Notes: generated by a model not told the origin, from the sequence alone. 64,000 nt of DNA from Strongylocentrotus purpuratus (GCF_000002235.5 NW_022145556.1:487501-551500); one strand, 5' to 3'; counted from the stretch's first letter, positions 22,775 through 34,600 are shown. Made by a program: numbers and translations.

Positions 22775-23215
22775 ACCTACCCCTGGACATCCATCCCCCG
22801 GATAACGACCCCCAGTCAACTACCCCCTAGGACAACTATCCCCTAGGGCAACCACCCTCTCGGACGACTACCCATAGGAACAACTACCCCCAGACAGCTA
22901 CCCCCGGACAACTACCCCCTAGAATAGTTGTCCGGGGGTAGTTGTTCTAGAGGACGGTTGTTGAAAGGGGTAGTGAGTTGTCTGGGGCTAGTCGTCCGGG
23001 TGGTAGTTGTCCGGGCGGTAGTTGTCCCTTGGAGTAGTCGTCCTAGAGGATGGTTGCCCTAGGGGGTAGTTTCCCTAGGGGGTAGTTGTCTTGGGCTAGT
23101 TGACCGGGTGGTAGTTGTCCGGGCGGTTGTAGTCACCGGGGGGTAGTCGTCCTAGATAGTGGTTGCCCTAGGGGGTAGTTGACTGGGTGTGGTTATCCGG
23201 GGATAGGTGTCCTAG
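22775..23215. repeat. GGACAACTACCCC word array in opposite orientations, U1
   Basis: Left part: repeated GGACAACTACCCCCTAGG-type words (22795-22925). Right part: the inverse, GGGGGTAGTTGTCC(G/T) (22926-23200). The centre, ACTACCCCCTAGAATAGTTG, makes a potential long hairpin. Shorter versions are at 56385-56630, and single-orientation words at 6760-6845, 27310-27600 and 60215-60400. Confidence 0.8.
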
Positions 23216-23943
23216 AACCCAGACACACCACTTTATTTTACAAATCTGAAGTCCCGTCAGGTATGTCCACCTCCCAATATCTACAGCGTTTGGAATCAAT
23301 GATGCCACTGTTTGTTGGCGAATTTGGGTCGGACTTATTCAGCATTTATACATTTTGAAGCTTAGAGTAACAAAAAATCACAATAAAACAAAAAATTAAC
23401 ACTGCGAAAAAAAATCATGTGTGTGTTTATGGGGGAGTTTTTTTTATATAAGATATATACAAGACTATAAAATTGAATTGGGAGAGGCAAAACATTATGT
23501 GACCGCACTCCATTTCATAGTCCCCCCCCCCCCCCCCCACCCCCCGGCAAGAAAATCCTGGATCTGCCACTTTTGTTAATCTGCAGCACATCACAACTCT
23601 GGCAAACATGGTGCAAAGACAGAGGAAGACCGAGGTATGACACTTATCAGCCTTCATCAGATCGCAGTTATCCCTATAGAGAACAAAAATAAAATGAAAA
23701 ATGCGGTGAATAATTTTTTCTTCTTCACATGAACCATTTAGTCTTGATGTGTTCCTCTTTTAATCGTTATCAATAATTGTGTTAATAGATAGGCTAATCT
23801 TATCCTGAAGCCATTGTGGCTCAAAGTCTAGCTTCGAACATCCCTGAACAAAATTATCAATAACCACCCACCACCATCAACGTTTTTCACATACATGACC
23901 GATTCCTGCAAACATAACCATAGGAAAATGAAGCTGTGCTTAC

Positions 23944-24958
23944 AATCTACATTATTTCTTCTGGAGCAGTGTCCAGTCCCAATCTCTTATCAGTTGGTTG
24001 GACGCTCACTGGTAGCATCTCAGGTGTATCTCCTTCCTTCAGAAACGATAGAGAAAAATATTAGATTTCTATTACGATTTGTGTATACTTATAAAGGTAC
24101 ATAACATTATGTATGTTTATTTATATATGACATTATCATCGAGATCGATGCATATCATTATAATATTTCAAATGTTCCAAAATTATTGAGGGCTGGGGCT
24201 AGAGACCCCTCCACTAATCGAATGACTTAATCAATTAGCAGAAGCAACAATCCTTTCAAATCGTTAAATGAAAACATATATATAAAACTTCTCTGTCACG
24301 GTAAAACAACATCCTTTTTAAAGGCTTTATTACATGAAGTTATTTGTTTACATTCATTCGAGCGTCCTTTTCTCCAGTTATCTTACCTTGAAATCCACCA
24401 CAATCTCTATCTGTCTCCCTTGTTGATCTGTAAACAACACCAAGGATCGCTGGCCTTGTTTCAGGGTAGTGGTAGTTTGGAAACTTGGACCATTTACTGA
24501 CACTGATACCTGCCCAACATAACATAATTGAGAAAATATTAGGCAACTTCCCCCACAATATGAAAGCCTTACAATGGGAATAACATACCCCCCCCCCCCC
24601 CCCCCAATTGTTTAGGGAGGTTTTCCAAGGGTATTTTCCACAAAAAGGATTCCCTTTAATAACTCATCAAGTCTAACAGTGCTGAGGGGATTCCCAAATA
24701 TTCCCGAATTAAAAAATCTTCTCCCCCTCCCCCCCCCCCCCCAAAAAAAAAAAAAATCTAACCCTCTACGGCTCTAAAGGCTATTCCTAATGCTGGAAGC
24801 TGGTAGGTTTATTTTCCTTTTCCGCTCTCCAATCCTTCGAATTTTGACACCTCTCTCTTTTTTTTTAATTTTTTTTTTACCTCGTATCTCTCTTCATTGT
24901 CGCTTCTGCCACTGTTACGGGAAGAATCGCCTCTACCTTGAAGCTTGGAGGTTGCCAT
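23944..24958 (-). pseudogene. Uncharacterised three-exon gene, copy B (stop in exon 3)
   Basis: Same gene as at 223-1495. Exon 1 is 24881-24958 (26 codons, starts MATSKLQGRGDSSRNSGRSD), exon 2 is 24387-24509 (41 codons, contains VNGPSFQ and GRQIEIVVDFK) and exon 3 is 23944-24036 (31 codons). Exons 1 and 2 are open. In exon 3 the third-from-last position reads IM-stop-I, where copies C and D have MEI: GAG became TAG. The exon 1 donor is followed by a run of A and looks weak. The copy may be a pseudogene, or may code for a protein shorter by two residues if this stop is used. A possible terminal exon near 23685 is mentioned under copy D. Confidence 0.5.
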
Positions 24959-25486
24959 TGTATGACTGAAATATAGAACATAAACAAGTTCAATCGATGA
25001 ATATGTGATAGCAGATTTCATCAATTAAAAAATAAAATAACTAGAGGCGATTGATAAAATGGTATATTTTGTAATCGATTTAGAGTTCAGAACTTAGGCT
25101 GAAGCGGCAGAGCGTTATTAAAAGACGGAAGGAGCACTGAACAAAAGTTTTTGTTTTTTTGGTGGGTGGGGGGGGGGGAGCACCTCTGTATAAAAGAGCG
25201 AATACAAAGGAAATGAATGCTTTCTTCACAATCAGTGGAAAATTATCTGTTTTGGGTAAGCTTTCACTTGCTGTGTAGCATGCTTCTTGAGACCCATGTC
25301 GTAGATGGCGCTGTTGTTGATGCAGTTTGACGAGGAAATAGAACAGAGTTTTGAAGAAGCTTGCAGCACAAGGGAAGGCTTATCCAAAAAAGGAGGTTTC
25401 CACTGGTTATGAAGAAAACAATTAATTTCAAGTTTCAACTCCAACCAGATGAACCTCTTCAGTTATTTAGTAATTAAAAAAAAACA

Positions 25487-25640
25487 TCTCTCATCACATC
25501 TCTCCATTTTGATTTGACACACTTCAGTAGTTTAAATGGACCTTTGGACTCTCCTACCCTAGACTCCATTGGTCTACAGTGTGATGAATAAAACACAGGA
25601 GCATGATAGGTAGACATAAGTAAGTGGTCCTAACAACAGA
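25487..25640 (-). other. Conserved block, U2 copy
   Basis: Same block as at 1597-1746, with the L variant at the P/L position (CTG instead of CCG). It lies about 530 bases upstream of exon 1 of copy B. The minus frame is open. Confidence 0.35.
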
Positions 25641-25705
25641 TGAGAAGGACACTACTCATTAAAGAAAAGGGTAATTTTGGGGAAAATTGTTTTAAAAAAC
25701 CGCCC

Positions 25706-26200
25706 GCCCCCACTCAGTGTTATATAGGGTACGCATTTGTTTGTTTTTTTGTTTGTTTTTATTTCCGAAATCCATATATACATACAAGTTTAAAAAACAA
25801 ACATATAAAACACATTTCAAACGATAAGAAAGTATAGAAAAACGGTTGGATAGCCCATTCCATGGGGTCTAAAAGCAAAAATCATATTAATTTACATATC
25901 AATTTTTATAAACAAATCATAGTAATTTACCAATACACCACCCCCCCCCCCTTATCGATCCCCTAACCTCACCAACCCCCCCCCCCCCCCAACCACCCTC
26001 TCGATACTGCCAACCCCTCCCGCTACCCCTTCCCAAGTCCTCCAGTGTATATTATCTCTGTCATAACATTTCAAACTAAACTTTTTATTTCATATGCGTG
26101 TTCCCAGCGACCCCCCCCCCTTTCTGCAAAGTAAAGTCAATACGGGTAGACCTTTTTCTTTTGTTACGAGCCGGAAAGTTTGGGAACACGCATGGATACC
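25706..26200. mobile_element. Interrupted copy of the CCCCGGCC MITE family
   Basis: CCCCCACTCAGTGTTATATA near 25708 matches 14308, and ATGCGTGTTCC...AAAGTCAATACGGG near 26095-26150 matches 14339-14475. Between them, about 25738-26088 is a foreign T-rich and C-rich insert beginning TTTGTTTGTTTTTTTG. Confidence 0.6.
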
Positions 26201-26265
26201 CCCACACGCCAATATACGCTCCACTCGCTTCGCTTGCTACGTGATCTACGTGATCGTAAATATAT

Positions 26266-26507
26266 CAGTGGCGGACCCCCCCCCCCCCCCTTGTGAAAAA
26301 AATCATGTAAAAACACGTGATTTTTACCTTTTTTTGGGAGGGGGGTGCAATTTTTTTAATTTTCGAGGACCAAAAAAAAAAAAAATGCTCACTACCCCTC
26401 CCCCCCCCCCCCCATGAGCGACTTTTCGGCAGGCGCGATTTTCAAATTTTCGGGAGCAAAACAAAAAAATTGGGCCCCTCCCCTGAGAAATCCTGGACCC
26501 GCGACTG
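26266..26507. mobile_element. 242-bp poly-C MITE with CAGTGGCGGA ends, U2
   Basis: The left end CAGTGGCGGACCC is matched by the right GGACCCGCGACTG. The flanks are AATATAT on both sides. The matching place in U3 (43312-43325, CGTAAATATATAGCCC) has no insertion. The target duplication is 7 bases or an imperfect 8, as in hAT-like elements. Open frames across it are C-run artefacts. Confidence 0.8.
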
Positions 26508-27309
26508 AATATATAGTCCCCCTCCCCCTCCCCCTCCCCACAATGAAAAACGTCCCGCAGGGCCTGCACGAACATGTAAGAGGCCATGGTGATGCGGATT
26601 TTCGTTCAGCCTCTTTCCCCCCCCCCCCCCACCCCCAACGTGTTTTGCTCATTACGCCACTGGTTATGATATCATTGTCAACATAATATTTCCTTTTATT
26701 TTTGGCTTTTTGTTTCCAAAGACCAAAGTCCAAATTCACGAGAGTACAAACTACAGCGCCACGTATTACATATATGTTTAGGATACTTTGCGTTGCGATT
26801 CGTTGATATTTATCCATATTTATAGAGCTACATATTACTTTCTTCATTCCTTATCCAACATAAACTGGAGACATATATATTGGAATACACAACTGAAATA
26901 AAAGGTAATCAATTTTGGTTCATATCTTGAGTGTTATACATGTAGCATAGTATTGTAATCCGGAATCAGTTTTTGCGTCACAGCTATGTGCAGTAGATAA
27001 CTAGCTATTTACGTGATCATGAATATAGTATCAGTTGCTTTCTGTATTGTTAGTACAATACTGATAGCCTACGAATTTATGAGGCTGAAATACGAAAAAG
27101 GAGGAGTGATTTTATGGAGAATACTCAGCAAAGTCAGAATTTCGTTTCACGTAAATTCATTTGTAGGAAATTGATCAACTTATTGTTTAGAATTTTTGGA
27201 AACGTCCACTGTTATTTTATCGGCACACTGACTTCTATCCGTACCCGTCGGTAGTTTCAGGATAACATCCGTGCACCCCGCCGGCCGCCCCCCCCCCCTA
27301 AACACCATA

Positions 27310-27600
27310 TTTTCACCCCGGACAACTTTCCCTAGGACAAGTAACTCCTAGGACAATATACTCCCCGATAACTATCCTACAAAATATAGGCCTACCTCAA
27401 TCATTATGATAAAACCCAGGACAACTACTTGCAGCTAAATTGAATTAGTTTTTGACCGGGTTTAGCTCCTAGGACAATATACTCCCCGATAACTATCATA
27501 CAAAATATAGGCCTACCTCAATCATTATTATAAACCCCAGGACAACTACTTGCGGCTAAATTGAATTAGTTTTTGACCGGGTTTAGCTCTCTGGGTGTAA
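27310..27600. repeat. GGACAACTA word stretch with ~110-bp duplication, U2
   Basis: CTCCTAGGACAATATACTCC and CCAGGACAACTACTTGC each occur twice, about 120 bases apart (27345 and 27465), showing a local duplication of the shared block. Confidence 0.65.
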
Positions 27601-27687
27601 TTGTTCTAGCTCCGAAGGGTAGTTTGTCAGAGGTTAGTTGTCTATGGACAGTTTTCTGGGAGCGTTTGCCTGTGAGTTAACTTCCAT

Positions 27688-27983
27688 TATATCCTGCATC
27701 AAAAATTTGTTGGCTTTTGATTGGTTGAGAGCTCGTCACATGACCAAAAATATTCGACCTATTTTTAGATAGTACTATATGAGAGTACTATTTGGGTTTA
27801 CTATTTGGGAGTTGAAAACAAAAATTGAATGGAATCAAATTTTTTTCAAATCTTAATTTAATGAAAACAAAATATTTTAAATCTTTTTAGATAAAAATTA
27901 ACATTTTTTTTGTTCCTAAATTTATTTTCCCCAATTTTTTTTAAATTTAATTTTTTTTTTTTTTTTTGTAATGCAGGATATAA
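27688..27983. mobile_element. Possible small element with TTATATCCTGCAT ends
   Basis: TTATATCCTGCAT at 27688-27699 is inverted at 27971-27983 (ATGCAGGATATAA). It is AT-rich inside and unit-specific (U2). A further pair, GGTACTGGTTAAACTATG and CATAGTTTTAACCAGAACC, lies at 28012-28106. Confidence 0.4.
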
Positions 27984-29077
27984 AAACAAATATACCATGC
28001 CTTCTATTCGAGGTACTGGTTAAACTATGGGCCTCGGTGACTCCAAAAGTAGCAAATAGTACTATTGAAGTCACCTCTTGCGCATAGTTTTAACCAGAAC
28101 CTCTCAAAGCAGTGTATATTAATTTGTATACTATTCTATCATTTTCAACCTTCATAAGAGGGGCGCATAGTCCTTAAAAGAAAATTCAACCTTGCTAGCA
28201 AACTACCGTGGATGAAAGCAGGAAATAATAAAAGTAGACTGGTGAAAGTTTTGAATTTATGAAAGTTGTAGTCACTTTAGGAATGGGCTCTTCCAATTGG
28301 CGAATCGGCAATGTCTATATAATGTAGTGACGGAGAAGTTTTCCATTTGCTTGAACACACAAAATGACTAAAATGTCAATTTCTGAAAAAATGAATGACT
28401 CAGGAGGGTCTCTTCTCTTTAGAGGACCTATAATAATATGCTATCCATACTATACTAATCTTTGAGTAGTGCCCCGAGGGAGAAGGCACTTAGGAGAAAA
28501 ATATAAATTAATGATATTTTTTTGTACACGACAAGCGGGAGATTAATCCGCGACGACGTCACAATCCAATGGCCAAACTGCCAATTTTGAGATTCGCATA
28601 GATTTAGTGATCTCATATTTAAATCATTCATAGCTTTCTTATTATTGTCTGATTCATTTGTTTCGCTATTATGTTTATCTTATTTTTCTACTTTCACACA
28701 AATGAATTTGTTATCAAAGGGTTGGATCGCCTTTTATTAATGTTCTCCCCTTTCTCTTCCTCTCATTTTTGGGGGCATTTATTGCACCCCCTTTCTTTTC
28801 CGTTTTTGCGCCCCCTTCAACTGTCACCCGGGACACGTACCCCCTTGCAATACTTGTAATGGATATATACTTCCGTGTTAATACCTCGGAATGATTTGGA
28901 ATAGTTGTAAACAAAATCGAATTTGAAAATAAAGTTATTTGATTTCAAACATAAAAAATAATAATTTGAAGGCAAGTGGTATTTTGCACGCGTCCGTGTC
29001 TATGTACATGTAGCATATTTCAGACAATTTTCTAATGCAATTTTCATGCATTTCTTGTGACTACTTAATAGATCTTA

Positions 29078-29160
29078 TCCATATAAGTGCTTAGAGACTT
29101 CGGTGGTAAGCGCTTTATAAGCAACGTTTGTATTATTATCATTATTATATCATTATCGGT
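29078..29160 (+). mobile_element. CR1/L2-type LINE 3' tail
   Basis: AAGTGCTTAGAGACTTCGGT, GGTAAGCGCTTTATAAGCAA, ending in ATTATTATCATTATTAT. This matches in pattern the conserved 3' end of L2-like elements (GCGCTTAGAGA...AAGCGCTATATAA...ATTATT). Equivalent at 45868-45945. Confidence 0.6.
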
Positions 29161-30355
29161 TTGGGCTATAGAAACTAATGCAATGGATATAGTTAAAATA
29201 TTTGTATGAAATATAAGTGTTGTTTTTTAGGCCAAATAACAAAAAATTAGTATTTCTCGACCCCGCCCGCCTCCTTTTTTTGTTTTTCTACTACTCAGAA
29301 AAAAGCCCCCTTCCCCCTCCCAAAAGAAAAAGAGCCTGTGATATAAATTTTGTTTAAAGGTAATTCAAAATTGTGGGATGTATAGTGATTCTTTAAAAAA
29401 TTGATATATTTGGATGCCCCTGTGGATGTATTATAAGCACTAGAAAATTTAGCCCCTAAAATATTTCTGCTTTCAAGAAATTGAATAATCGAAATTCACC
29501 TGTGCTCCCGGTAAATTTCAAATATTTCAAATAGCGCCTCGACCACGACAATCTGCATATTCTGAGATTTAATTTCCAAACAGGAATAGAAAATCAGTCG
29601 ATTGTAGTCAAGTAAAATTGTTTTAAAGCTAATCTATGGCGTTTCATGTGTTAGCTATCTTCTCGAGGCATACATTCATTTTCTTATATAAGTAAGTTTG
29701 TTCATATTTGCCAACATTCGTTATAGCTAATGCACATTCATTCATTCATTCATCATTGATTTCGGTTTATATAGAAAATTCCATGTTAAAAAAAAGTCCA
29801 AAGACAGAAACGTACAAAGACATCAACTGCACTGTTTGAAATTTAAAAATGATTTTTATACATTCACCCAAACTGACAGGGAACAAAAGTTGAGGTTAGA
29901 AGTAAAAAAGAATTGTTCAACATATTGCACGTCAAACCCAAAACAAACATAAACAAATATTTCAAATTTCAAAGAAGGAAAAAGAAAAATGAGAAGGAAT
30001 CAACAAGCTGGAGAAGAAGACAGAGAGAAGAGAGGTGAAGAGAAGGGATCTGTTAAGAAAATGAAAATATTAGATAATTAGACCATAGACCTAAGACCTT
30101 TATCTATATTTCTGCAAGATAATTCAGATAATGATTGTATTCTTAACACAAATATTGATGAACTGATGTTGATTTCAGTGATTTCAGTGTCAGCCTATTT
30201 TATACGTTATACTTAATAAGAAAAAAGGCATAAAAGTAACCCAAATACTTACATATTGAATACAGCAAGGAATAATGAAATAAATCAATGTGGCTCCAAA
30301 AGATGCTGTAGGTGACTCTCCTTGATGAAGGTGTAAGAACAAGTGAAGTACATTT

Positions 30356-30432
30356 CAGTTTTATGTTTCATATAATTACTATATACCGTGTAAAATAAAA
30401 CATGAAACATAATTATATGAAACATAAAACTG
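30356..30432. repeat. Hairpin before the minisatellite
   Basis: CAGTTTTATGTTTCATATAA is inverted 35 bases later (TTATATGAAACATAAAACTG). Unit-specific to U2. Confidence 0.8.
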
Positions 30433-30440
30433 ATTTAAAA

Positions 30441-31345
30441 TGAGTTTGTAAGGATGTTCGATGTACATACCATTTTCTGTCTCAAGTTTGTAACGATTTT
30501 CGATGTTCGATGTACATACCATATCCTGTCTCAAGTTTGTAACGATTTTCGATGTTCGATGTACATACCATTTCCTGTCTCAAGTTTGTAAGGATTTTCG
30601 ATGTTCGATGTACATACCGTATCCTGTCTCAAGTTTGTAACGATTTTCGATGTTCGATGTACATACCATATCCTGTCTCAAGTTTGTAACGATTTTCGAT
30701 GTTCGATGTACATACCATATCCTGTCTCAAGTTTGTAACGATTTTCGATGTTCGATGTACATACCATATCCTGTCTCAAGTTTGTAACGATTTTCGATGT
30801 TCGATTTTTGTAACGATTTTCGATGTTCGATGTACATACCATATCCTGTCTCAAGTTTGTAACGATTTTCGATGTTCGATGTACATACCATTTCCTGTCT
30901 CAAGTTTGTAAGGATTTTCGATGTTCGATGTACATACCATATCCTGTCTCAAGTTTGTAACGATTTTCGATGTTCGATGTACATACCATATCCTGTCTCA
31001 AGTTTGTAACGATTTTCGATGTTCGATGTACATACCATATCCTGTCTCAAGTTTGTAACGATTTTCGATGTTCGATGTACATACCATATCCTGTCTCAAG
31101 TTTGTAACGATGTTCGATGTTTGATGTACATACCATTTCCTGTCTCAAGATTGTAAGGATTTTCGATGTACGATGTACATACCATATACTGTCTCAAGTT
31201 TGTAACGATTTTCGATGTTCGAAGTACATACCATATCCTGTCTCAAGTTTGTAACGATTTTCGATGTTCGATGTACATACCATTTCCTGTCTCAAGTTTG
31301 TAAGGATTTTCGATGTACGATGTACATACCATATCCTGTTTCAAT
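30441..31345. repeat. 49-bp minisatellite, about 18 copies
   Basis: Unit: TCAAGTTTGTAACGATTTTC, GATGTTCGATGTACATACCA, TATCCTGTC. Copies vary at a few positions (CCATATCC/CCATTTCC, AACG/AAGG), and one copy near 30800 is rearranged. Forty-nine is not a multiple of three, so the frames seen across it are not coding. It is found only in U2. Confidence 0.95.
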
Positions 31346-31932
31346 TGATATACAAGTGCTTGAACAATATTATTGTGGGACAAGGTTGTGACACAATTGC
31401 AGCGAAGTTTTCCTCGTGAAGGCTAGTCTTGAATACAACCCGTTTTGATATATATAGTACAACACATATTTATGTACTTTTTTCCGGTGAATGTTTGTGT
31501 TCCAACACAAGCTCTGTTTCATAAAGCTTAATATCAATCATGAATGCTTAAGTTCTATAACAAATTTGCTCTTATTTATCAAATGCACACATTTTAGTAA
31601 ATTGTAGGAACTATTTTACTTTATTATTGATAACAAATTTTATGAAACGTTTTTCCAAATAACTACATTATGTTGTGTAATATTATAATCGATCCATAAA
31701 TTTAAATCCAATCGGTCAAGCGCATAATATAAGAAGAGATACTATGAAAAGATATATTTTTTTTGGATAACATTAGTTGATCAAGGAAAGGAGCATGTGG
31801 TAAATCTTTTTTCAATTGTAGTAAAGTATTTGATTTTCATGGGAAGAGAACGGAGGGGGGGGGGGTTAAGTCCAAGGAGTGAGAAAAAAGGGATGGGAGG
31901 GAGAAGGTTTGGGGGCAGATTGTGTGTTTTAA
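31346..31932. other. Intergenic, U2
   Basis: No gene. 31430-31855 follows the shared block (TTTTTTCCGGTGAATGTTTG); from 31856 a G run leads into unit-specific sequence flanking the TTAA element. Confidence 0.5.
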
Positions 31933-32528
31933 CCCTTACTGTACTGGGGGGGGGGGCCTGGGAGGCCCCCCCCCCCCTCGACATTTTCGGAGATTACGCC
32001 GCAACCACTTGGAATTTTGAATTGTTGTTTCATGACCTTTTTTCCCTCAAGTCTTACGCACATTGTGTTACCATTTTCGTCGAAATCGGAAATACCTGTA
32101 AGGTGTTACATAACAATTAGTATGCGCATGTCATCAAAAATATGCTATAATTTATGTAAATTTATGCAAATGAACCTATACATTTTCAAACATCATAAAA
32201 ATAATGTAACCTCATGAATTTGAGATGAAGGAAACATTTATTCAATACATTTTCAACATTCTTCTCAAGTCTACAGACAAATATGTAGAGTTTTCTGTAA
32301 AATGCATAAAATTAGCGTTTTGCATAATTAATTAGGCTATAACGACAAAAATTTGCATATTAGGAAAAAACTAATTATACCATCTTGTCCCTTACATAAA
32401 TATCAGCAAACATGCAAATTTTCGCGTTCATCGGACTTTCGACGGCCGAGATCATAGGGGGGGGGGCCTCCCAGCCCCCCCCCCCCCCCCAGTCAGGAGG
32501 TGCTGAAAATAGCCCAGTACAGTAAGGG
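31933..32528. mobile_element. 596-bp piggyBac-type MITE flanked by TTAA
   Basis: The ends CCCTTACTGTACTGGG and CCCAGTACAGTAAGGG are perfect inverted repeats, flanked on both sides by TTAA (31929-31932 and 32529-32532). TTAA targets and CCY ends are typical of the piggyBac superfamily. Inside the ends are G/C runs around GCCTGGGAGGCC and GCCTCCCAGCC; the rest is AT-rich with no transposase. Confidence 0.85.
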
Positions 32529-32532
32529 TTAA

Positions 32533-33365
32533 AGGCACACTGTCCTACTTGTAGCTACTTGCTCCCTCTATATAGAAATTTCCCCAATCGGTGCCATGTG
32601 GTCCCCCATGATCCTCTTTTTCTTATGTTAAATGAGAGCTGAGTTAATGAGATAGCCACCTGTCACAGTGACCTCGCTGGCTCGCTGGGTGGTCTAATCC
32701 CTTCTAGCTGAAGTAGTAAAGCCTGCCTTTAATAAAGGGAACAAATTATATTATTTTATGTTGAGAAATATGAAAATCAAAATTGTAAGAGTATTGAGTT
32801 TTATTCTTAAAAAAAAGAAATGCTTGTTCTAGTTTTGGGGATGAAATAACTGTGAAATGCGATTATATTTTCCCATTTTGTAATTGTGCTATATCCGCAT
32901 TGTGAAATTATGAACGATGGATTATGTTCTATTTAAGTTCGTCTATCAAATGATGATAAGTTTGTCACAATTAGACTATGTTTAAATTTGTATAAGCAAG
33001 GACTATCAAAAATACGTTGCTTCTATGTTATGTACGAACAAGGTTTTGAATTTTTGGTAAATTAATTCAATGAATGGAAACAAAAGATATATCAATAAAA
33101 AGAGAAATTGTTTGGTTTCTTCATATTTTTTTCATATTAAGTATTACTTAGTATAATTTATAGAAAGATAAGAATAGATTTTTTCGGCTTTTCGCAGATC
33201 TCGATTAAGAGATGAGCAAGATCTTGATTTATTTCACTCAATACATACCGGAAAACTATCTTTTGCAGATAAATCCACTCCGCATATCTGTAAAGGGTCT
33301 GTGAGTGAGAATACTGTGTGTCAGCGTCAAGTCGTCACGTCATCGTTGTTCGTTCTACACTGTGT
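32533..33365. other. AT-rich intergenic, U2
   Basis: No gene seen. 32760-32870 resembles 22000-22060 (TTATTCTTAAAA, TTTGGGGATGAAATAACTGT inverted), and 33190-33310 follows the shared block. Confidence 0.4.
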
Positions 33366-33460
33366 ATTTTTCAGCATTGTGGTAGTGGTGGTAGTGGTGC
33401 TTATTTTTACCTGACTGCTAAGAAAGCATAAATGCTTGTTAGTAAGCAACCAGAGGACCG
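33365..33460 (-). mobile_element. SINE 3' part, inverted, U2
   Basis: Reverse complement reads ACTAACAAGCATTTATGCTT, TCTTAGCAGTCAGGTAAAA then ACCACCACTACCACC, matching the 3' part of the SINE at 46777-46990 (TTATGCTTTCTTAGCAGTCA). The tRNA head is absent. Confidence 0.7.
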
Positions 33461-33892
33461 ACGGCGATGGTGAAAACCCTCGCGAAAGGTTAAGGTCCTA
33501 CAGACCTATACAGTGAAGTTAGTTGAAGTAGTTTTTCGGGAGAAAGAAATCGTAGTTCAGAATGTAATACCAGTTCGATTGGTCTATTCCCATATGGCCT
33601 AAACACAGCCGGTTTACTATCCACATGTATTGGTTTAAAAACCATTTCGTCTACTTATCATTTGTTCTAATGACCATATTATAGGCTATCAGCTATTTGG
33701 TATAATTTCCATTTGGTATTATCTCCAATAATTCTACTAAATATTTGTTCTCATGCTCATTTAGTTGTCTAATTTCCCATCCGTCCAATTTCCATTTTGT
33801 CTAATGTCCATTTTGTCTTCTATCCATAAGATATAATAATCATTAAATGATTATAATTATTTATGATTGAATGGTTATTAGACCATATGGAT

Positions 33893-34055
33893 AGTAGACG
33901 GACTGGGTGTAGACCAAATGGAGATAGACCAATTGGGTAGTAGACGGGCTGGGTGTAGACCAAATGGAGATAGACCAATTGGGTAGTAGACGGGCTGGGT
34001 GGAGACCAAATGGAGATAGACCAATTGAGTAGTAGACGGGGCTGGTTGTAGACCA
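33893..34055. repeat. 46-bp tandem repeat within the inverted-word region, U2
   Basis: GTAGACGGGCTGGGTGTAGA followed by CCAAATGGAGATAGACCAAT recurs at about 33893, 33939, 33985 and 34031, exactly 46 apart. U1 has this unit only about once, so it expanded in U2. Confidence 0.85.
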
Positions 34056-34321
34056 TATTTTCAACCATTTCATTTTCACCCCATTTTTAGACCGTTGTCG
34101 GTAAATCTTGAAATTGTTTTATTTTGTTTATTTATTTGTTTAATTTCTAATTTGCTTGTTGGGAAACTTGTCACCTTTATCAGTAAATTTGAAAATCTAC
34201 CGATCAATTTTACACTTGTCGGCAAATTAGGTCCGACATACCCATTCACCCATTCAAAATAATCTTACCTGAACGCCTGTGCTTCAAAATTTCGATTGAA
34301 TTTCACATTTTTTATATTACA

Positions 34322-34600
34322 CTGTCGCTCATAAAGGTGGAATATTTTAGTTTTACCCCAATTTATGGAATTATTTTAAAAATTATTTAAAAATAATAGA
34401 TATAGATAATAGTATACATTCTCAGATTTTATTGAATAATAACTTGCCAATGTGTGTTTTGCGGAACTGCTAAAGCATGTGTATGCTACTATGCTTATTA
34501 ACTAGGGGACCTACGCTCTCAAGTCATAAATGACAGTAATGAGGATTAATGCCCCACAAAAGGGCACTAAGAAAACACATCGACACGGTTTTCATCCCAC
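34322..34600 (-). mobile_element. SINE body of the composite family, inverted, U2
   Basis: Reverse complement of about 9095-9373, very similar to copy 1. It begins ACTGTCGCTCATAAAGGTGG and includes TAGGGGACCTACGCTCTCAA and CCACACAAAAGGGCACTA-like sequence. The hairpin part is absent. It interrupts sequence that is continuous in U1 near 13203. A poly-C MITE end lies next to it (34665-34710). Confidence 0.65.

Larger units (their letters stand above)
1..23760. repeat. Array unit U1 (about 23.7 kb)
   Basis: First and longest copy of the tandem long unit. It runs in order: gene block (about 49-1800), GC minisatellites (5228-5990), shared AT-rich block (6100-6930), LINE and SINE relics (8811-10872), the TTTGGTCTAAT block (10880-12600), the 1.76-kb tandem duplication (14978-18490) and the GA/CT plus GGACAAC block (19805-23215). 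It is longer than the others because it holds a ~2.7-kb element (about 2522-5190), about 2.5 kb of unit-specific DNA (6940-9465) and an extra copy of the 1.76-kb block. It lacks most of the block seen at 28215-30110 in U2. Confidence 0.75.
28140..30440. other. Shared L2-tail block, U2 copy
   Basis: No gene supported. It matches 44870-47440 (U3) and 61460-62435 (U4). U1 keeps only about 80 bases (10265-10345). It includes GCGCCCCCTTCAACTGTCAC and a CATT microsatellite near 29735. Confidence 0.55.

Noticed and set aside
26094-26847. Proline/glycine-rich frames across C and G runs (also 43993-44401, 31781-32120)
   Set aside because: They are translations of poly-C MITE ends; frames such as VADPGGGGSP are common artefacts of such repeats.
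30699-30911. Open frame across the 49-bp minisatellite
   Set aside because: The period is not a multiple of three and the frame is just repeat; no start context or homology.
30441-31345. CRISPR-like array
   Set aside because: The whole 49-bp unit repeats with no unique spacers, and the genome is eukaryotic. The same holds for the 135-bp satellite at 2940-3790.
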